A stretch of DNA of 64,000 nucleotides from JAJFKB01 sp965230515 (GCA_965230515.1 OZ246007.1:186001-250000), one strand, 5' to 3'; numbered from the stretch's first letter, positions 1-7,579 are shown. The notes: generated by a model from the sequence alone, not told the origin. Made by a program: numbers and translations.

Positions 1-2
1 TT

Positions 3-308
3 GAGTTGGAGGAGGGGCAGTGGCTTTGCAGTTTTCAATCGAGATTTGGGCCAGCCGAGTGGATTAAGCCCTACACCGATGTCACCCTGCAGCAGTGGGG
101 CGCAGAGGGTGTGTCCAGCGTGGATATAATTTGTCCGGCCTTTGCCGCTGACTGCCTCGAAACACTGGAAGAAATCAAAATTCAGAACCGGGATTTCTTT
201 ATGGAGGCTGGCGGAAAAGCGTATCATTATATTCCAGCGCTGAATGATCGCCCGGCATTTATCGACTGTCTGGCGGAATTGGTCGAAGGCAATACTGGAG
301 GCTGGTGA
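3..308 (+). CDS. hemH: Ferrochelatase, C-terminal part (cut by window edge)
   Basis: This is the last ~101 residues of ferrochelatase, the enzyme that inserts Fe2+ into protoporphyrin IX at the end of haem synthesis. The reading frame is open to the left edge, so the 5' part is missing. The segment FQSRFGPAEW, the stretch KPYTDVTLQQWG, the motif CPAFAADCLETLEE and the tail HYIPALND are the standard C-terminal signatures of the bacterial family. The stop codon overlaps the start of the next gene (TGATG arrangement), so the two are probably co-transcribed and translationally coupled. Confidence 0.93.
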   Translation, partial: ELEEGQWLCSFQSRFGPAEWIKPYTDVTLQQWGAEGVSSVDIICPAFAADCLETLEEIKIQNRDFFMEAGGKAYHYIPALNDRPAFIDCLAELVEGNTGGW

Positions 309-976
309 TGCGCAGTTACGACTGGATCTATCAACATGCTCTCGAACAAAAAGGCACGCCGGAACAGCTGGAAAAACTACTCCCAACACCCAAAACAGCA
401 CAACAACTGGTTGCCGTGAATGATGACCGATACCTGTCAGAGATGTCGCGACGCATTTTTCGGGCTGGCCTTAAACATGAAATGGTGGACAAAAAATGGC
501 CTGCGTTTGAGGAGGTGTTTTTTGGTTTCGATCCCAATAAACTGATACTCATGAGTGATGAAGCACTGGAAAACACGCTTCAGGATAGGCGCATCATTAG
601 GCATTGGGGAAAAATTAAATCTATCAGGCACAATGCGCTGATGGTGATCGAGTTGGCAAGAGAGTGGGGGAGTTTTGGGCAGTTTCTGGCACAGTGGCCG
701 GGCAACGATATTGTTGGTTTATGGAAGCTACTGGCAAAAAGGGGAAAACAACTGGGCGGTAATTCTGGCCCCTATTTTTTAAGAATGGTTGGCAAGGATA
801 CTTTTGTGTTGACGGGTGACGTGGTCGCGGCGCTGGTTGCGCAGGGAGTCATCGACAAAAAGCCAACCAGCCAGAGGGATCTGCAGTCAGTGCAGACCGC
901 TTTTAATCAATGGCAGGAGCAAAGTGGGCGGCCTCTCAGCCAGATCAGTCGAATGCTGGCTTTCTGTGTCGGTTAA
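308..976 (+). CDS. DNA-3-methyladenine glycosylase I-like protein
   Basis: This 222-residue protein resembles the Tag/adenine-glycosylase family, helix-hairpin-helix DNA repair enzymes that remove 3-methyladenine. The family pattern is visible in WPAFEEVFFGFDP near residues 64-76 and in the following DRRIIRHWGKIKSIRHNA block. The ATG at 308 overlaps the hemH stop; an in-frame GTG sits immediately before it at 305. I do not see the N-terminal Cys/His pair that binds zinc in E. coli Tag, so this is a divergent branch. Its exact base specificity is inferred only from the family. It shares a transcript with hemH. Confidence 0.78.
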   Translation: MRSYDWIYQHALEQKGTPEQLEKLLPTPKTAQQLVAVNDDRYLSEMSRRIFRAGLKHEMVDKKWPAFEEVFFGFDPNKLILMSDEALENTLQDRRIIRHWGKIKSIRHNALMVIELAREWGSFGQFLAQWPGNDIVGLWKLLAKRGKQLGGNSGPYFLRMVGKDTFVLTGDVVAALVAQGVIDKKPTSQRDLQSVQTAFNQWQEQSGRPLSQISRMLAFCVG

Positions 977-1012
977 CCGAGTGAAAAAAGCGTGAATTTT
1001 CCCGGCTATGGC

Positions 1013-1041
1013 TTGACCTTAAACTAATGTCTTCATACAAT
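1013..1041 (+). promoter_or_regulatory. Promoter of tRNA-Glu
   Basis: A -35 element TTGACC at 1013-1018 and a -10 element TACAAT at 1036-1041 are separated by 17 bases. They are followed by a GC-rich discriminator (GCGCGCC), the usual mark of stringently controlled stable-RNA promoters. The tRNA starts about 28 bases downstream. Confidence 0.8.
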
Positions 1042-1069
1042 GCGCGCCTCTTTGAAGGTTTACCACTGC

Positions 1070-1145
1070 GTCCCCTTCGTCTAGAGGCCTAGGACACCGC
1101 CCTTTCACGGCGGTAACAGGGGTTCGAACCCCCTAGGGGACGCCA
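1070..1145 (+). tRNA. tRNA-Glu (TTC)
   Basis: A 76-base cloverleaf with encoded CCA. The acceptor arms GTCCCCT and AGGGGAC pair, the anticodon stem CCGCC/GGCGG encloses the loop CTTTCAC with anticodon TTC, and the T arm carries GGTTCGAACC. A strong promoter lies just upstream and a terminator just downstream, so it is a single-gene unit. The accessory block from 1.5 to 6.5 kb begins a few hundred bases after it. Confidence 0.97.
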
Positions 1146-1169
1146 TATTTATTGAAGCGCAAACAATAC

Positions 1170-1200
1170 AACAGGGTAGTTTCGGCTACCCTGTTTTTGT
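1170..1200 (+). terminator. Rho-independent terminator after tRNA-Glu
   Basis: The perfect 9-bp arms ACAGGGTAG and CTACCCTGT enclose a TTTCGG loop and are followed by TTTTTGT. Confidence 0.9.
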
Positions 1201-1300
1201 ATCTGACAAATACATAAAAGTAAAGGGCTTCTAAAACACTAAGAAGTCCATCACCTTATTTTTTCTGAGCGCTGTAAAGCGATTACGAGAATATCATTCA

Positions 1301-1492
1301 ATGGCTAACCAATGGTTTCGCAGTTTATTCAAACGCGCTAAATTGATTTTACTGTGTATGCTTGTGTTGGTTTTGCCCTCATGTACCGTAGTGAAGATAG
1401 CTGATATTGCAGCAAGCACCACTATTGGCGTAGCGAAAACCACAATCAAAGTTGTTGGTGTTGTGGTTCCGGATGGTGATGAAGAGGAATAG
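1301..1492 (+). CDS. Very small lipoprotein
   Basis: This 63-residue protein has a basic N-terminus (FKRAKL), a hydrophobic stretch LILLCMLVLVLP, and a lipobox LPSC ending at Cys28, so the mature lipoprotein would be only ~36 residues. The mature part is valine- and alanine-rich and ends in an acidic tail DGDEEE. Short lipoproteins of this shape are widespread in gammaproteobacteria and have no assigned role. The ATG at 1301 is the first in frame and gives a complete signal peptide; the ribosome-binding site is weak. No function is proposed. Confidence 0.7.
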   Translation: MANQWFRSLFKRAKLILLCMLVLVLPSCTVVKIADIAASTTIGVAKTTIKVVGVVVPDGDEEE

Positions 1493-1550
1493 CGCAAGAT
1501 ATGCTCCTCTAGTGCTTGCTGAGAGAATCGGTGGCTTGTAATTAAAGGGG

Positions 1551-1592
1551 GCAATTAAAGGGCTCTGACCCGAATGGCACTTACCCCTTTTT
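1551..1592. repeat. Short repeat element, copy a
   Basis: Contains AATTAAAGGGCTCTGACCC followed by a run ending in ACCCCTTTTT. It is the first of several related sequences (2151, 2784, 6299, 6497) built on an imperfect palindrome AAAGGGGTCAGAG/CTCTGACCCCTTT. Motifs like this are commonly found with RAYT (REP-associated tyrosine transposase) genes in gammaproteobacteria; no transposase gene is present here. Confidence 0.6.
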
Positions 1593-1602
1593 GCTGCGGC
1601 AA

Positions 1603-1616
1603 TTGATCTAGGTCAA
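1603..1616 (+). promoter_or_regulatory. FNR/Anr-type box upstream of MEDS copy 1
   Basis: TTGATCTAGGTCAA matches the FNR/Anr/Dnr half-site pattern TTGAT-N4-(A/G)TCAA. It lies about 64 bases before the ATG of the first MEDS copy, and the same box is kept upstream of the second copy at 2846. Binding by an FNR-family regulator is inferred, not shown. Confidence 0.6.
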
Positions 1617-1679
1617 TCAAGGTTGTCAAAATGGAATAGGGCGTTTATTATTTCTACTACAGGATAGGAGAGAAGCGCT

Positions 1680-2141
1680 ATGACAAACAGTCACTGTTTA
1701 ATCTGCCTCGGGTTCACCGAGCAGCGGTTTCCTCCAGGTACCCATATCTGCCAGATTTTCAGCGAAGACGAAGAGCGAGAACAAGCCTTCCTGGACTTCC
1801 TGTTGCGTGGGCTTCAGGATGGGGAGCGTGCGGCTGGCTTTACCGATCGGTGCGATAGCAGGCGTCTTGAAAACCACCTTGATGAAGCCGGTATATCGAT
1901 GCAGGAAAGGCTCAATTCAGGGGCGCTGACACTGACAGGAACCAGCGACGCTTATTTTCAGAATGGACGATTTAAACTGGAGCAGATGCTTGAGCGGCTG
2001 GCCCTGTTTTATGAAGAGTCGCTGGCTCAGGGTTACAGCGCAGCCAGAGTGATCGGTGAAATGACGCCCGAAGTCGAGAAGTCACCTGGCGGGGAGCGAC
2101 TGTTCGAGTATGAATCCCGAGTGAGCCTGCTTTTACGGAAG
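1680..2141 (+). pseudogene. Truncated MEDS-domain sensor gene (copy 1)
   Basis: This copy codes for the first ~153 residues of a MEDS (methanogen/methylotroph DcmR sensory) domain, with the typical start PPGTHICQIF, then EDEEREQAFLDFLLRGL and DGERAAGF. By eye it differs from the intact copy at 2924 at about 16 of 152 residues. Identity stops abruptly after the codons for VSLLLR at ~2137, where a short repeat element begins. The reading frame then runs on to 2432 through sequence antisense to the next gene, so the tail is not a real domain. The conserved C-terminal part (CQYD...HP...NPFF) is missing. The duplicated leader, with an FNR-like box and ribosome-binding site, suggests it may still be transcribed. 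Confidence 0.8.
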
Positions 2142-2150
2142 ATCAATAGA

Positions 2151-2177
2151 AAATTAAAAGGGGTCAGAGCCCTTTTC
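2151..2177. repeat. Short repeat element, copy b, at the truncation point
   Basis: AAATTAAAAGGGGTCAGAG followed by CCCTTTTC. It starts only ~14 bases after homology between the two MEDS copies ends, so it is likely part of the event that cut copy 1. Confidence 0.65.
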
Positions 2178-2246
2178 GTTAATAGCCCTGACGCAGTAAG
2201 TGTTCTAGTTCCGAAGTGCTCATGCTGGTTTGGTCCGGCAGTGCGA

Positions 2247-2654
2247 TTAACGACTCTCCAGATGGTATTTCCTTTTATGCCCATCAACGGAGTGCACGAC
2301 TGCCTGAGTGGTGATCAGCTTGCCCTGTGCGGGGCGTACCAAAAAATCCACATCCACATTCCGGCCATGCTGATCTTCAAAATCGGCACAACTGACGTAA
2401 AAGCCGGCCTTGTTGACAATTCCTTTATGTAGAGTGACAAATTCCAGGTCAAGCATCTGGCCATCCACCGCATCGTACAGGTAAAACTGCCCGTTAATGG
2501 TCTGCCTTTGAATAAACTGATTCATGGATTCGACAATGTTAGCACGCAGATCGCCGCGAATGGAGGGGTCATCCGCCGCGGCTATGGGCTGTGTGAAAGA
2601 GAAAATAAAAAACAGGGTTAACAAGGTAATTGATCGATGAAGGTGACTATACAT
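2247..2654 (-). CDS. Exported protein of unknown function
   Basis: This 135-residue protein has a clear Sec signal peptide: a hydrophobic core LLTLFFIFSF and a likely cleavage site after IAA/AA near residue 26. The mature part contains FYLYDAVDGQMLDLEFV, a lone Cys in YVSCADFED, and VDVDFLVRP. A good Shine-Dalgarno AAGGAG sits 6-7 bases before the ATG on the minus strand. It lies head-on to the broken MEDS copy and between the two MEDS copies. I do not recognise the family; a small periplasmic protein is the most that can be supported. Confidence 0.72.
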   Translation of the reverse strand: MYSHLHRSITLLTLFFIFSFTQPIAAADDPSIRGDLRANIVESMNQFIQRQTINGQFYLYDAVDGQMLDLEFVTLHKGIVNKAGFYVSCADFEDQHGRNVDVDFLVRPAQGKLITTQAVVHSVDGHKRKYHLESR

Positions 2655-2783
2655 GTGAACTCCTTAAAGTAGTGGGTATTGTAATAAACAGTCGCCCAAG
2701 GCATTTGATTGCGTTTACAAAGAAATTACTTCAAAACCTGGGTTTGAGGTTGGACCAATACTGATTGACAGTACTGCGAATTC

Positions 2784-2825
2784 GCAATTAAAGGGGCCAG
2801 AGAAAAAGGGCTCTGACCCCTTTTT
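2784..2825. repeat. Short repeat element, copy c (hairpin form)
   Basis: The arms AAAGGGGCCAGAG and CTCTGACCCCTTT pair over 13 positions with one mismatch around a short A-rich loop, followed by TTTTT. It could act as a terminator as well as a mobile-element remnant. It lies just upstream of the intact MEDS gene leader. Confidence 0.7.
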
Positions 2826-2845
2826 GCCTTTTTGCTTGTTGGTAA

Positions 2846-2859
2846 TTGATCTATGTCAA
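2846..2859 (+). promoter_or_regulatory. FNR/Anr-type box upstream of MEDS copy 2
   Basis: TTGATCTATGTCAA fits the pattern TTGAT-N4-GTCAA and lies ~65 bases before the ATG at 2924. It differs from the box of copy 1 by one base in the free spacer while both half-sites are retained. Confidence 0.62.
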
Positions 2860-2923
2860 TCTAGGTTGTCAAAATGGAATAAGGCGTTTATTCTTTCTAC
2901 TATAGGATCGAAGGGGTGGCGCT

Positions 2924-3544
2924 ATGACAAACAGTTCCTGTTTAATCTGCCTCGGATTCACCGAGCAGCGGTTTCCTCCAGGCACTCATATCTGCCAGAT
3001 TTTCAGCGAAGACGAAGAGCGAGAACAAGCCTTTCTGGATTTCCTGCTGCGTGGGCTTCAGGATGGGGAACGTGCGGCTGGCTTTACGGATCGGTGTGAT
3101 CGTGGTCAACTTGAAAATCACCTTGCTGGTAATGGGATATCCTTGCAGGAGAGGATTGATTCAGGGGCGCTGGTGCTGACAGGAACCAGCGACGTTTATT
3201 TTCAGAACGGACGATTTGAACTGGAGCAGATGCTCGAGCGGCTGGCCCAGTTCCATGAAGAGTCGCTGGCCCAGGGTTACAGCGCAGCAAGAGTGATCGG
3301 TGAAATGACGCCCGAAGTCGAGAAGGCGCCTGGCGGGGAGCGTTTGTTCGAGTATGAATCCCGAGTGAGCCTGCTTTTACGCGAGTATCCTGTAACGGCG
3401 GTCTGCCAATACGATGCCAGACAGTTTAACGGCGACACGATAATGAGTATTCTGAAACTCCATCCCATGATGGTGGTTCGGGGACAGGTACTACACAACC
3501 CATTCTTTGTTCCTCCTGAAGAGTATCTGGCCGGCATATCATGA
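2924..3544 (+). CDS. MEDS-domain sensory protein (intact copy)
   Basis: This 206-residue single-domain MEDS protein belongs to a sensory domain family first noted in the dichloromethane regulator DcmR and often attached to histidine kinases. Visible landmarks are PPGTHICQIF (residues ~18-27), the acidic helix EDEEREQAFLDF, RVIGEMTP in the centre, and the C-terminal CQYDARQFNGDTI, HPMMVV and NPFFVPPEEYL. The stop codon overlaps the ATG of the PAS-GGDEF-EAL gene (ATGA), which strongly suggests the two are made together. The MEDS protein is therefore probably the input partner of that enzyme. The ligand is unknown. An FNR-type box upstream points to control by oxygen or nitric oxide. Confidence 0.85.
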   Translation: MTNSSCLICLGFTEQRFPPGTHICQIFSEDEEREQAFLDFLLRGLQDGERAAGFTDRCDRGQLENHLAGNGISLQERIDSGALVLTGTSDVYFQNGRFELEQMLERLAQFHEESLAQGYSAARVIGEMTPEVEKAPGGERLFEYESRVSLLLREYPVTAVCQYDARQFNGDTIMSILKLHPMMVVRGQVLHNPFFVPPEEYLAGIS

Positions 3545-6300
3545 CCGATCGCATGGAAAAGGAGGTCGATGCCCGGTTTTTGAGCCAGATTCTGTTGATG
3601 CTCGATGTGATCGGAACGCTGCCGGACGAGGCGTCGGTGTTTGCGTTCCTGTGCGAAGGGATCAGAGATTTTCCAGGGGTTTCTGCTGTCTTACGTTGTA
3701 ATGGTCATTCAGGTTCCATTAATCACAATGTGCATACGATTCCGCTCCTTTCGAGCGAGTTTAGCTATGGCGAGTTGCAGATAACGATCGAAGATGCGGC
3801 TGCTTTTTTTCCTTACGTAGTCTATTTGAAGAACCTCTGCTTCATGGTTTCGACCATTGTGGCTGCGCGGGACAGTCGTCGCCAGGATGAGATTCGCGAG
3901 CAGCAACGACTTCACAGTGTGGTGCAGAATATGCCGGTGATGCTCGATGCGCTTGATGAGTCCGGTAATATCATAGTATGGAATCGCGAGGCGGAAATGG
4001 CCACCGGCTATTCATCGGAGGAGATGGTGGGTAATCCAAAAGCCTGGGAGCTGCTCTATCCGGACAAAGTGTACCGTGAATCGATGTTTGAGGAGTGGAA
4101 ACGTCGTGGTGATCATCGCGGGTGGCAATGGAACATCCGCGCGAAGGACGGAAGCGAGCGGCTGGTGGAGTGGTCGAATATCTCCTCGGCCTATCCCATT
4201 CCGGGATGGACTTCATGGGGTATTGGTATAGACGTCACTGAGCGTCGCCGGGCTGAAGAACGATTATTGCTTGCCGCCGATGTATTCAGTTGTGCCAGTG
4301 AAGGTATCCTGATCACCGATCCTGAGGGAGCGATTGTCGATGTCAACGATGCTTTCACTGAAATCACAGGGTTTCCTCGAGAGGAGGCTGTCGGGCGTAA
4401 TCCGCGCATGCTACAGTCCGGGCGTCAGGGGCCGGGGTTTTATGAGCTTATGTGGAAATCGTTGATTGAAGAGGGTCAATGGAAAGGGGAGATATGGAAT
4501 AAACGCAAGGATGGCAAGCTATATGCGGCATTGATGACGATCAGTGCTGTGCAGGATCACGGCAGGGTCAGGAACTACGTTGCCTTGCAGTCGGATATCA
4601 CAGAACGAAAGGAGCATGAAAGACAGCTCGAGCACATGGCTCACTATGATCCGATTACGGAGTTACCCAACCGGGCATTGCTTTCTGATCGGCTCGAACA
4701 GGCGATGATGCAAGCTCAACGGCGCGGGCTGTCGCTGGCTGTTGCCTACCTGGACCTGGATGGCTTCAAGGAGATCAATGATGTTCATGGTCATCATGTC
4801 GGCGATCAATTCCTGATGCACGTTGCTTCGCGCATGAAACAGGCTCTGCGGGAAGGCGATACCATCGCGCGTATTGGTGGAGATGAGTTCGTTTTAGTGC
4901 TGATAGATCTTGATACGCCAACCGCAGGCAACCCGATTCTGGACCGGGTGCTGGAATCGGCAGCGTATCCGGTGGATATAGCTGATCTCACAATTCAGGT
5001 ATCAGCCAGTATCGGCGTGGCGTTTTACCCTCAATATGAAAAAGTGGACGCTGATCAGCTTTTGCGGCAAGCCGATCAGGCGATGTATCAGGCGAAGATT
5101 TCCGGCAAGAATCGCTGGCACACATTCGATGCTGACCAGGATCGTAGTATTCGTGGTCGACACGAAAGCCTGTTGGATATCTCACGCGCACTGAAGGAGC
5201 GTGAGTTTGTGCTCTACTACCAGCCCAAGGTAAACATGCGATCCGGCAAGATAATTGGTGCCGAGGCATTAATCCGTTGGCAACACCCCGAGCGGGGGTT
5301 ACTGGCTCCGTTCCATTTTCTACCGTTAGTTGAAGAACATCCGCTATCTGTTGAGATCGGTGAATGGGTGATCGATACCGCGTTGAGACAGCTGGAATCC
5401 TGGCGTGAAACCGGCCTTGACCTGCCGGTGAGCGTCAATCTTGGCGCCCGGCAATTACAGCAGACAGACTTCGTAAGCCGTCTGCTCGAACTGCTCGCAG
5501 CGCATCCGAAAGTGAGTCCGGAAAATCTTGAACTGGAGGTTTTGGAGACCAGTGCGCTCAAGGATCTTGAGCACGCGTCCCAGGTGATTCGCCAGTGCAG
5601 GAAACAGGGTATTCGGTTTGCCCTGGATGACTTCGGAACCGGCTATTCCTCACTGACCTATTTCCGCCATCTGCCGATTGACGATTTGAAGATCGATCAG
5701 AGCTTCATACGCAATATGCTTGATACACCGGATGATCTCATTATCCTTGATGGCGTGCTTGCTATGGCTGAAGCTTTTGGGCGCCAGGTTATTGCCGAGG
5801 GTGTGGAGACGCCAGACCATGGTCTTCTGCTGCTGCAACTCGGTTGTGAATTGGCTCAAGGATACGGCATTGCACGTCCGATGCCGGCATCGGAGATGCC
5901 GGGCTGGGCTAAAACCTGGCAACCTGATTCAATCTGGCAGAATCAACCGCGCGTCTCTAGTTTTGGTCTACCCCCGATCTATGCCGAGGTAGAGCATCGA
6001 GCATGGATTCGTGATATTGAAAAGCTTCTCAAAGGTGAGCGAACGGCGGTTCCGGAGTTAGACCATCGCCAATGTCGCTTCGGGCGATGGTTGGAACGGG
6101 AAGGGCAAATTCACTTTTCAAAAGAGCCAATACTCGATGAAGTTACATCACTCCATCACCAGGTACATGCCAGGGCGTCCGAGCTGCTGGGGCTGAAACA
6201 CGAGGGCCGCCCACAGGAGGCCCTCGAAAGGCTTGGCGAACTACAGGCGTTGCGTGATGCACTGATCAGAAAACTGCGCGTGCTGTCCAGTATTGAGTGA
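3541..6300 (+). CDS. PAS-PAS-GGDEF-EAL-CZB c-di-GMP turnover enzyme
   Basis: This 919-residue soluble protein has an N-terminal region (1-115, GAF-like) and two PAS domains (~125-245 and ~250-365, each ending in a DxTER-type sequence). A diguanylate cyclase domain follows with an intact GGDEF at residues 446-450 and an RxxD inhibitory site (REGD) five residues before it. A phosphodiesterase domain comes next with EAL at 575-577 and the DDFGTGYSS loop. The C-terminal ~80 residues look like a CZB zinc-binding domain: HRAW, CRFGRWL with Cys845, then HHQVH. Both catalytic motifs are kept, so it may be bifunctional. CZB domains sense zinc or hypochlorous acid in relatives such as DgcZ. It overlaps the MEDS gene by four bases and ends just before a repeat element. 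Confidence 0.92.
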   Translation: MTDRMEKEVDARFLSQILLMLDVIGTLPDEASVFAFLCEGIRDFPGVSAVLRCNGHSGSINHNVHTIPLLSSEFSYGELQITIEDAAAFFPYVVYLKNLCFMVSTIVAARDSRRQDEIREQQRLHSVVQNMPVMLDALDESGNIIVWNREAEMATGYSSEEMVGNPKAWELLYPDKVYRESMFEEWKRRGDHRGWQWNIRAKDGSERLVEWSNISSAYPIPGWTSWGIGIDVTERRRAEERLLLAADVFSCASEGILITDPEGAIVDVNDAFTEITGFPREEAVGRNPRMLQSGRQGPGFYELMWKSLIEEGQWKGEIWNKRKDGKLYAALMTISAVQDHGRVRNYVALQSDITERKEHERQLEHMAHYDPITELPNRALLSDRLEQAMMQAQRRGLSLAVAYLDLDGFKEINDVHGHHVGDQFLMHVASRMKQALREGDTIARIGGDEFVLVLIDLDTPTAGNPILDRVLESAAYPVDIADLTIQVSASIGVAFYPQYEKVDADQLLRQADQAMYQAKISGKNRWHTFDADQDRSIRGRHESLLDISRALKEREFVLYYQPKVNMRSGKIIGAEALIRWQHPERGLLAPFHFLPLVEEHPLSVEIGEWVIDTALRQLESWRETGLDLPVSVNLGARQLQQTDFVSRLLELLAAHPKVSPENLELEVLETSALKDLEHASQVIRQCRKQGIRFALDDFGTGYSSLTYFRHLPIDDLKIDQSFIRNMLDTPDDLIILDGVLAMAEAFGRQVIAEGVETPDHGLLLLQLGCELAQGYGIARPMPASEMPGWAKTWQPDSIWQNQPRVSSFGLPPIYAEVEHRAWIRDIEKLLKGERTAVPELDHRQCRFGRWLEREGQIHFSKEPILDEVTSLHHQVHARASELLGLKHEGRPQEALERLGELQALRDALIRKLRVLSSIE

Positions 6301-6520
6301 ATTAAAGGGGTCATATATGGACCCGCGGTGAATGTCGATAGTATTCATACAGTTTTCTCTGTTTTGGATCAGCGTTTAACTCGGCATAGAAGGTCAGCAG
6401 TCATATATTCGGCTTCTTTATGGAGTTATCGCTCCGAGCCACAAGGGGAACCGCACCCAGACACCTCATCAGAGCAATAGCTTTGAAAGCTGGAGGAAAA
6501 GGGCTCTGACCCCTTTTTCG
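6299..6520. repeat. ~222-bp non-coding element with inverted ends
   Basis: The stretch between the c-di-GMP gene and nudJ is bounded by AAAGGGGTCA (6304-6313) and TGACCCCTTT (6508-6517), which are inverted copies of one another. The ends match the repeat copies at 1551, 2151 and 2784. No reading frame is credible inside, so it looks like a non-autonomous (MITE-like) element. The right end also reads as AAAAGGGCTCTGACCCC plus a T run, which may terminate transcription. Confidence 0.6.
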
Positions 6521-6524
6521 CTTT

Positions 6525-6974
6525 TTACGCTAAATAACAAACGCTATCCAAAGGCAAACGTTTTCCCTGCAGATAGTCCTCAAGACAGCGCAGCACCAAA
6601 GGACTTCTGAGTCGATGATGTTCTGCCTTGATCTCCTCGTAACTCATCCAGTGTGTCTGCAGGATTCCCTCGTCCAGTGTTGCATGGGCCTGCTCAACCG
6701 GATTACCGCAAAAATTACACCGGAAATAGGTGGTGCCGTTATGGGGGGAGCGATAGTGGTAAAAACCGGTCATGCTTTCCAGGGTTACCCGCCAGCCGGT
6801 TTCCTCAAGTGTTTCGCGTAGTGCGGCGTCAACCAGGGATTCGTGCTCTTCGACATGCCCTGCCGGCTGGTTGATGACCTGCCTTCCTTCCGAGATCTCC
6901 TCGATCATAAGAAACTTCCCATCCGTCTCAATGATGGTGGCCACGACCAGATGGGGGTGCCAGATACTGTTCAT
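6525..6974 (-). CDS. nudJ: Nudix phosphohydrolase NudJ
   Basis: This 149-residue Nudix hydrolase has a complete Nudix box from Gly40 (GHVEEHE...RETLEETGW), the Mg2+-binding catalytic element. NudJ-type enzymes release phosphate from nucleoside di- and triphosphates and from the thiamin precursor HMP-PP. The start codon overlaps the stop of rluE by four bases, the same rluE-nudJ pairing next to icd as in E. coli (ymfB), which supports the assignment. The protein has the usual length. The gene runs toward the accessory block, and its stop lies right beside the repeat element. Confidence 0.9.
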   Translation of the reverse strand: MNSIWHPHLVVATIIETDGKFLMIEEISEGRQVINQPAGHVEEHESLVDAALRETLEETGWRVTLESMTGFYHYRSPHNGTTYFRCNFCGNPVEQAHATLDEGILQTHWMSYEEIKAEHHRLRSPLVLRCLEDYLQGKRLPLDSVCYLA

Positions 6975-7579
6975 TTTCTTTTGTAACCTCTTGGATTGTT
7001 TTTTCGAGGGTGTGCCGGCTTAGCCGCAGCGGCGATGGGGTCTACCTGTAATTGCCGGTATTCGCCCGGCTGTAACTCATTTAGTTGCCAGTCGCCTATG
7101 GCCTGCCTTACCAGCCTTAAGGTTGGGAATTCTACAGCAGCTGTCATTCTTCTGACCTGGCGATTGCGCCCTTCACTGATAGTCAGTTCAAGCCATGAGG
7201 TAGGGATATTAGCCCGATAGCGAACCGGAGGGTCACGTTGCCATAGTTCAGGTTCCGGTATGCGGTTTGCGATGGCGGGTTTGGTCATACCATCTTTAAG
7301 TTCAACACCCTGGCGCAATTGTGCAATGGCAGAGTCATTGATAACTCCCTCCACTTGCACCCAGTATGTTTTTTCCAGCTTGTGCCTTGGATGACTGATT
7401 CTGTGTTGCCACGCGCCGTCGTCGGTCAGAATCATCAATCCTTCGGAGTCGTAATCGAGGCGTCCGGCGGGGTAAACGCGGGGAATATCGATAAAAGATG
7501 AAAGTGTGGTCTTGTCCGACGTGCCGGTAAATTGAGATAGGACACGAAAAGGCTTATTAAATAGGATAATTTTGGCCAT
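6971..7579 (-). CDS. rluE: 23S rRNA pseudouridine-2457 synthase RluE
   Basis: This 202-residue RsuA/RluE-family pseudouridine synthase modifies one uridine in the peptidyl-transferase domain of 23S rRNA. The catalytic motif GRLDYDSEGLMILT holds the essential Asp, and EGRNRQVRRM is the second family signature. There is no S4 domain, as expected for RluE. The C-terminus is basic (HPRKNNPRGYKRK). It is transcribed divergently from icd and is translationally coupled to nudJ downstream. Confidence 0.93.
   Translation of the reverse strand: MAKIILFNKPFRVLSQFTGTSDKTTLSSFIDIPRVYPAGRLDYDSEGLMILTDDGAWQHRISHPRHKLEKTYWVQVEGVINDSAIAQLRQGVELKDGMTKPAIANRIPEPELWQRDPPVRYRANIPTSWLELTISEGRNRQVRRMTAAVEFPTLRLVRQAIGDWQLNELQPGEYRQLQVDPIAAAAKPAHPRKNNPRGYKRK

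Noticed and set aside
2142..2432. C-terminal extension of the first MEDS reading frame
   Set aside because: It is antisense to a gene with a proper ribosome-binding site and signal peptide and begins inside a repeat element, so it is read-through, not a domain.
2824..3099. Open frame overlapping the start of the intact MEDS gene
   Set aside because: It runs in another frame through the promoter region and the MEDS coding region and has no domain or ribosome-binding site.
1070..6520. Genomic island integrated at tRNA-Glu
   Set aside because: No integrase gene and no second copy of the tRNA 3' end were found, so classic tRNA-site integration is not supported; small repeat elements explain the block better.
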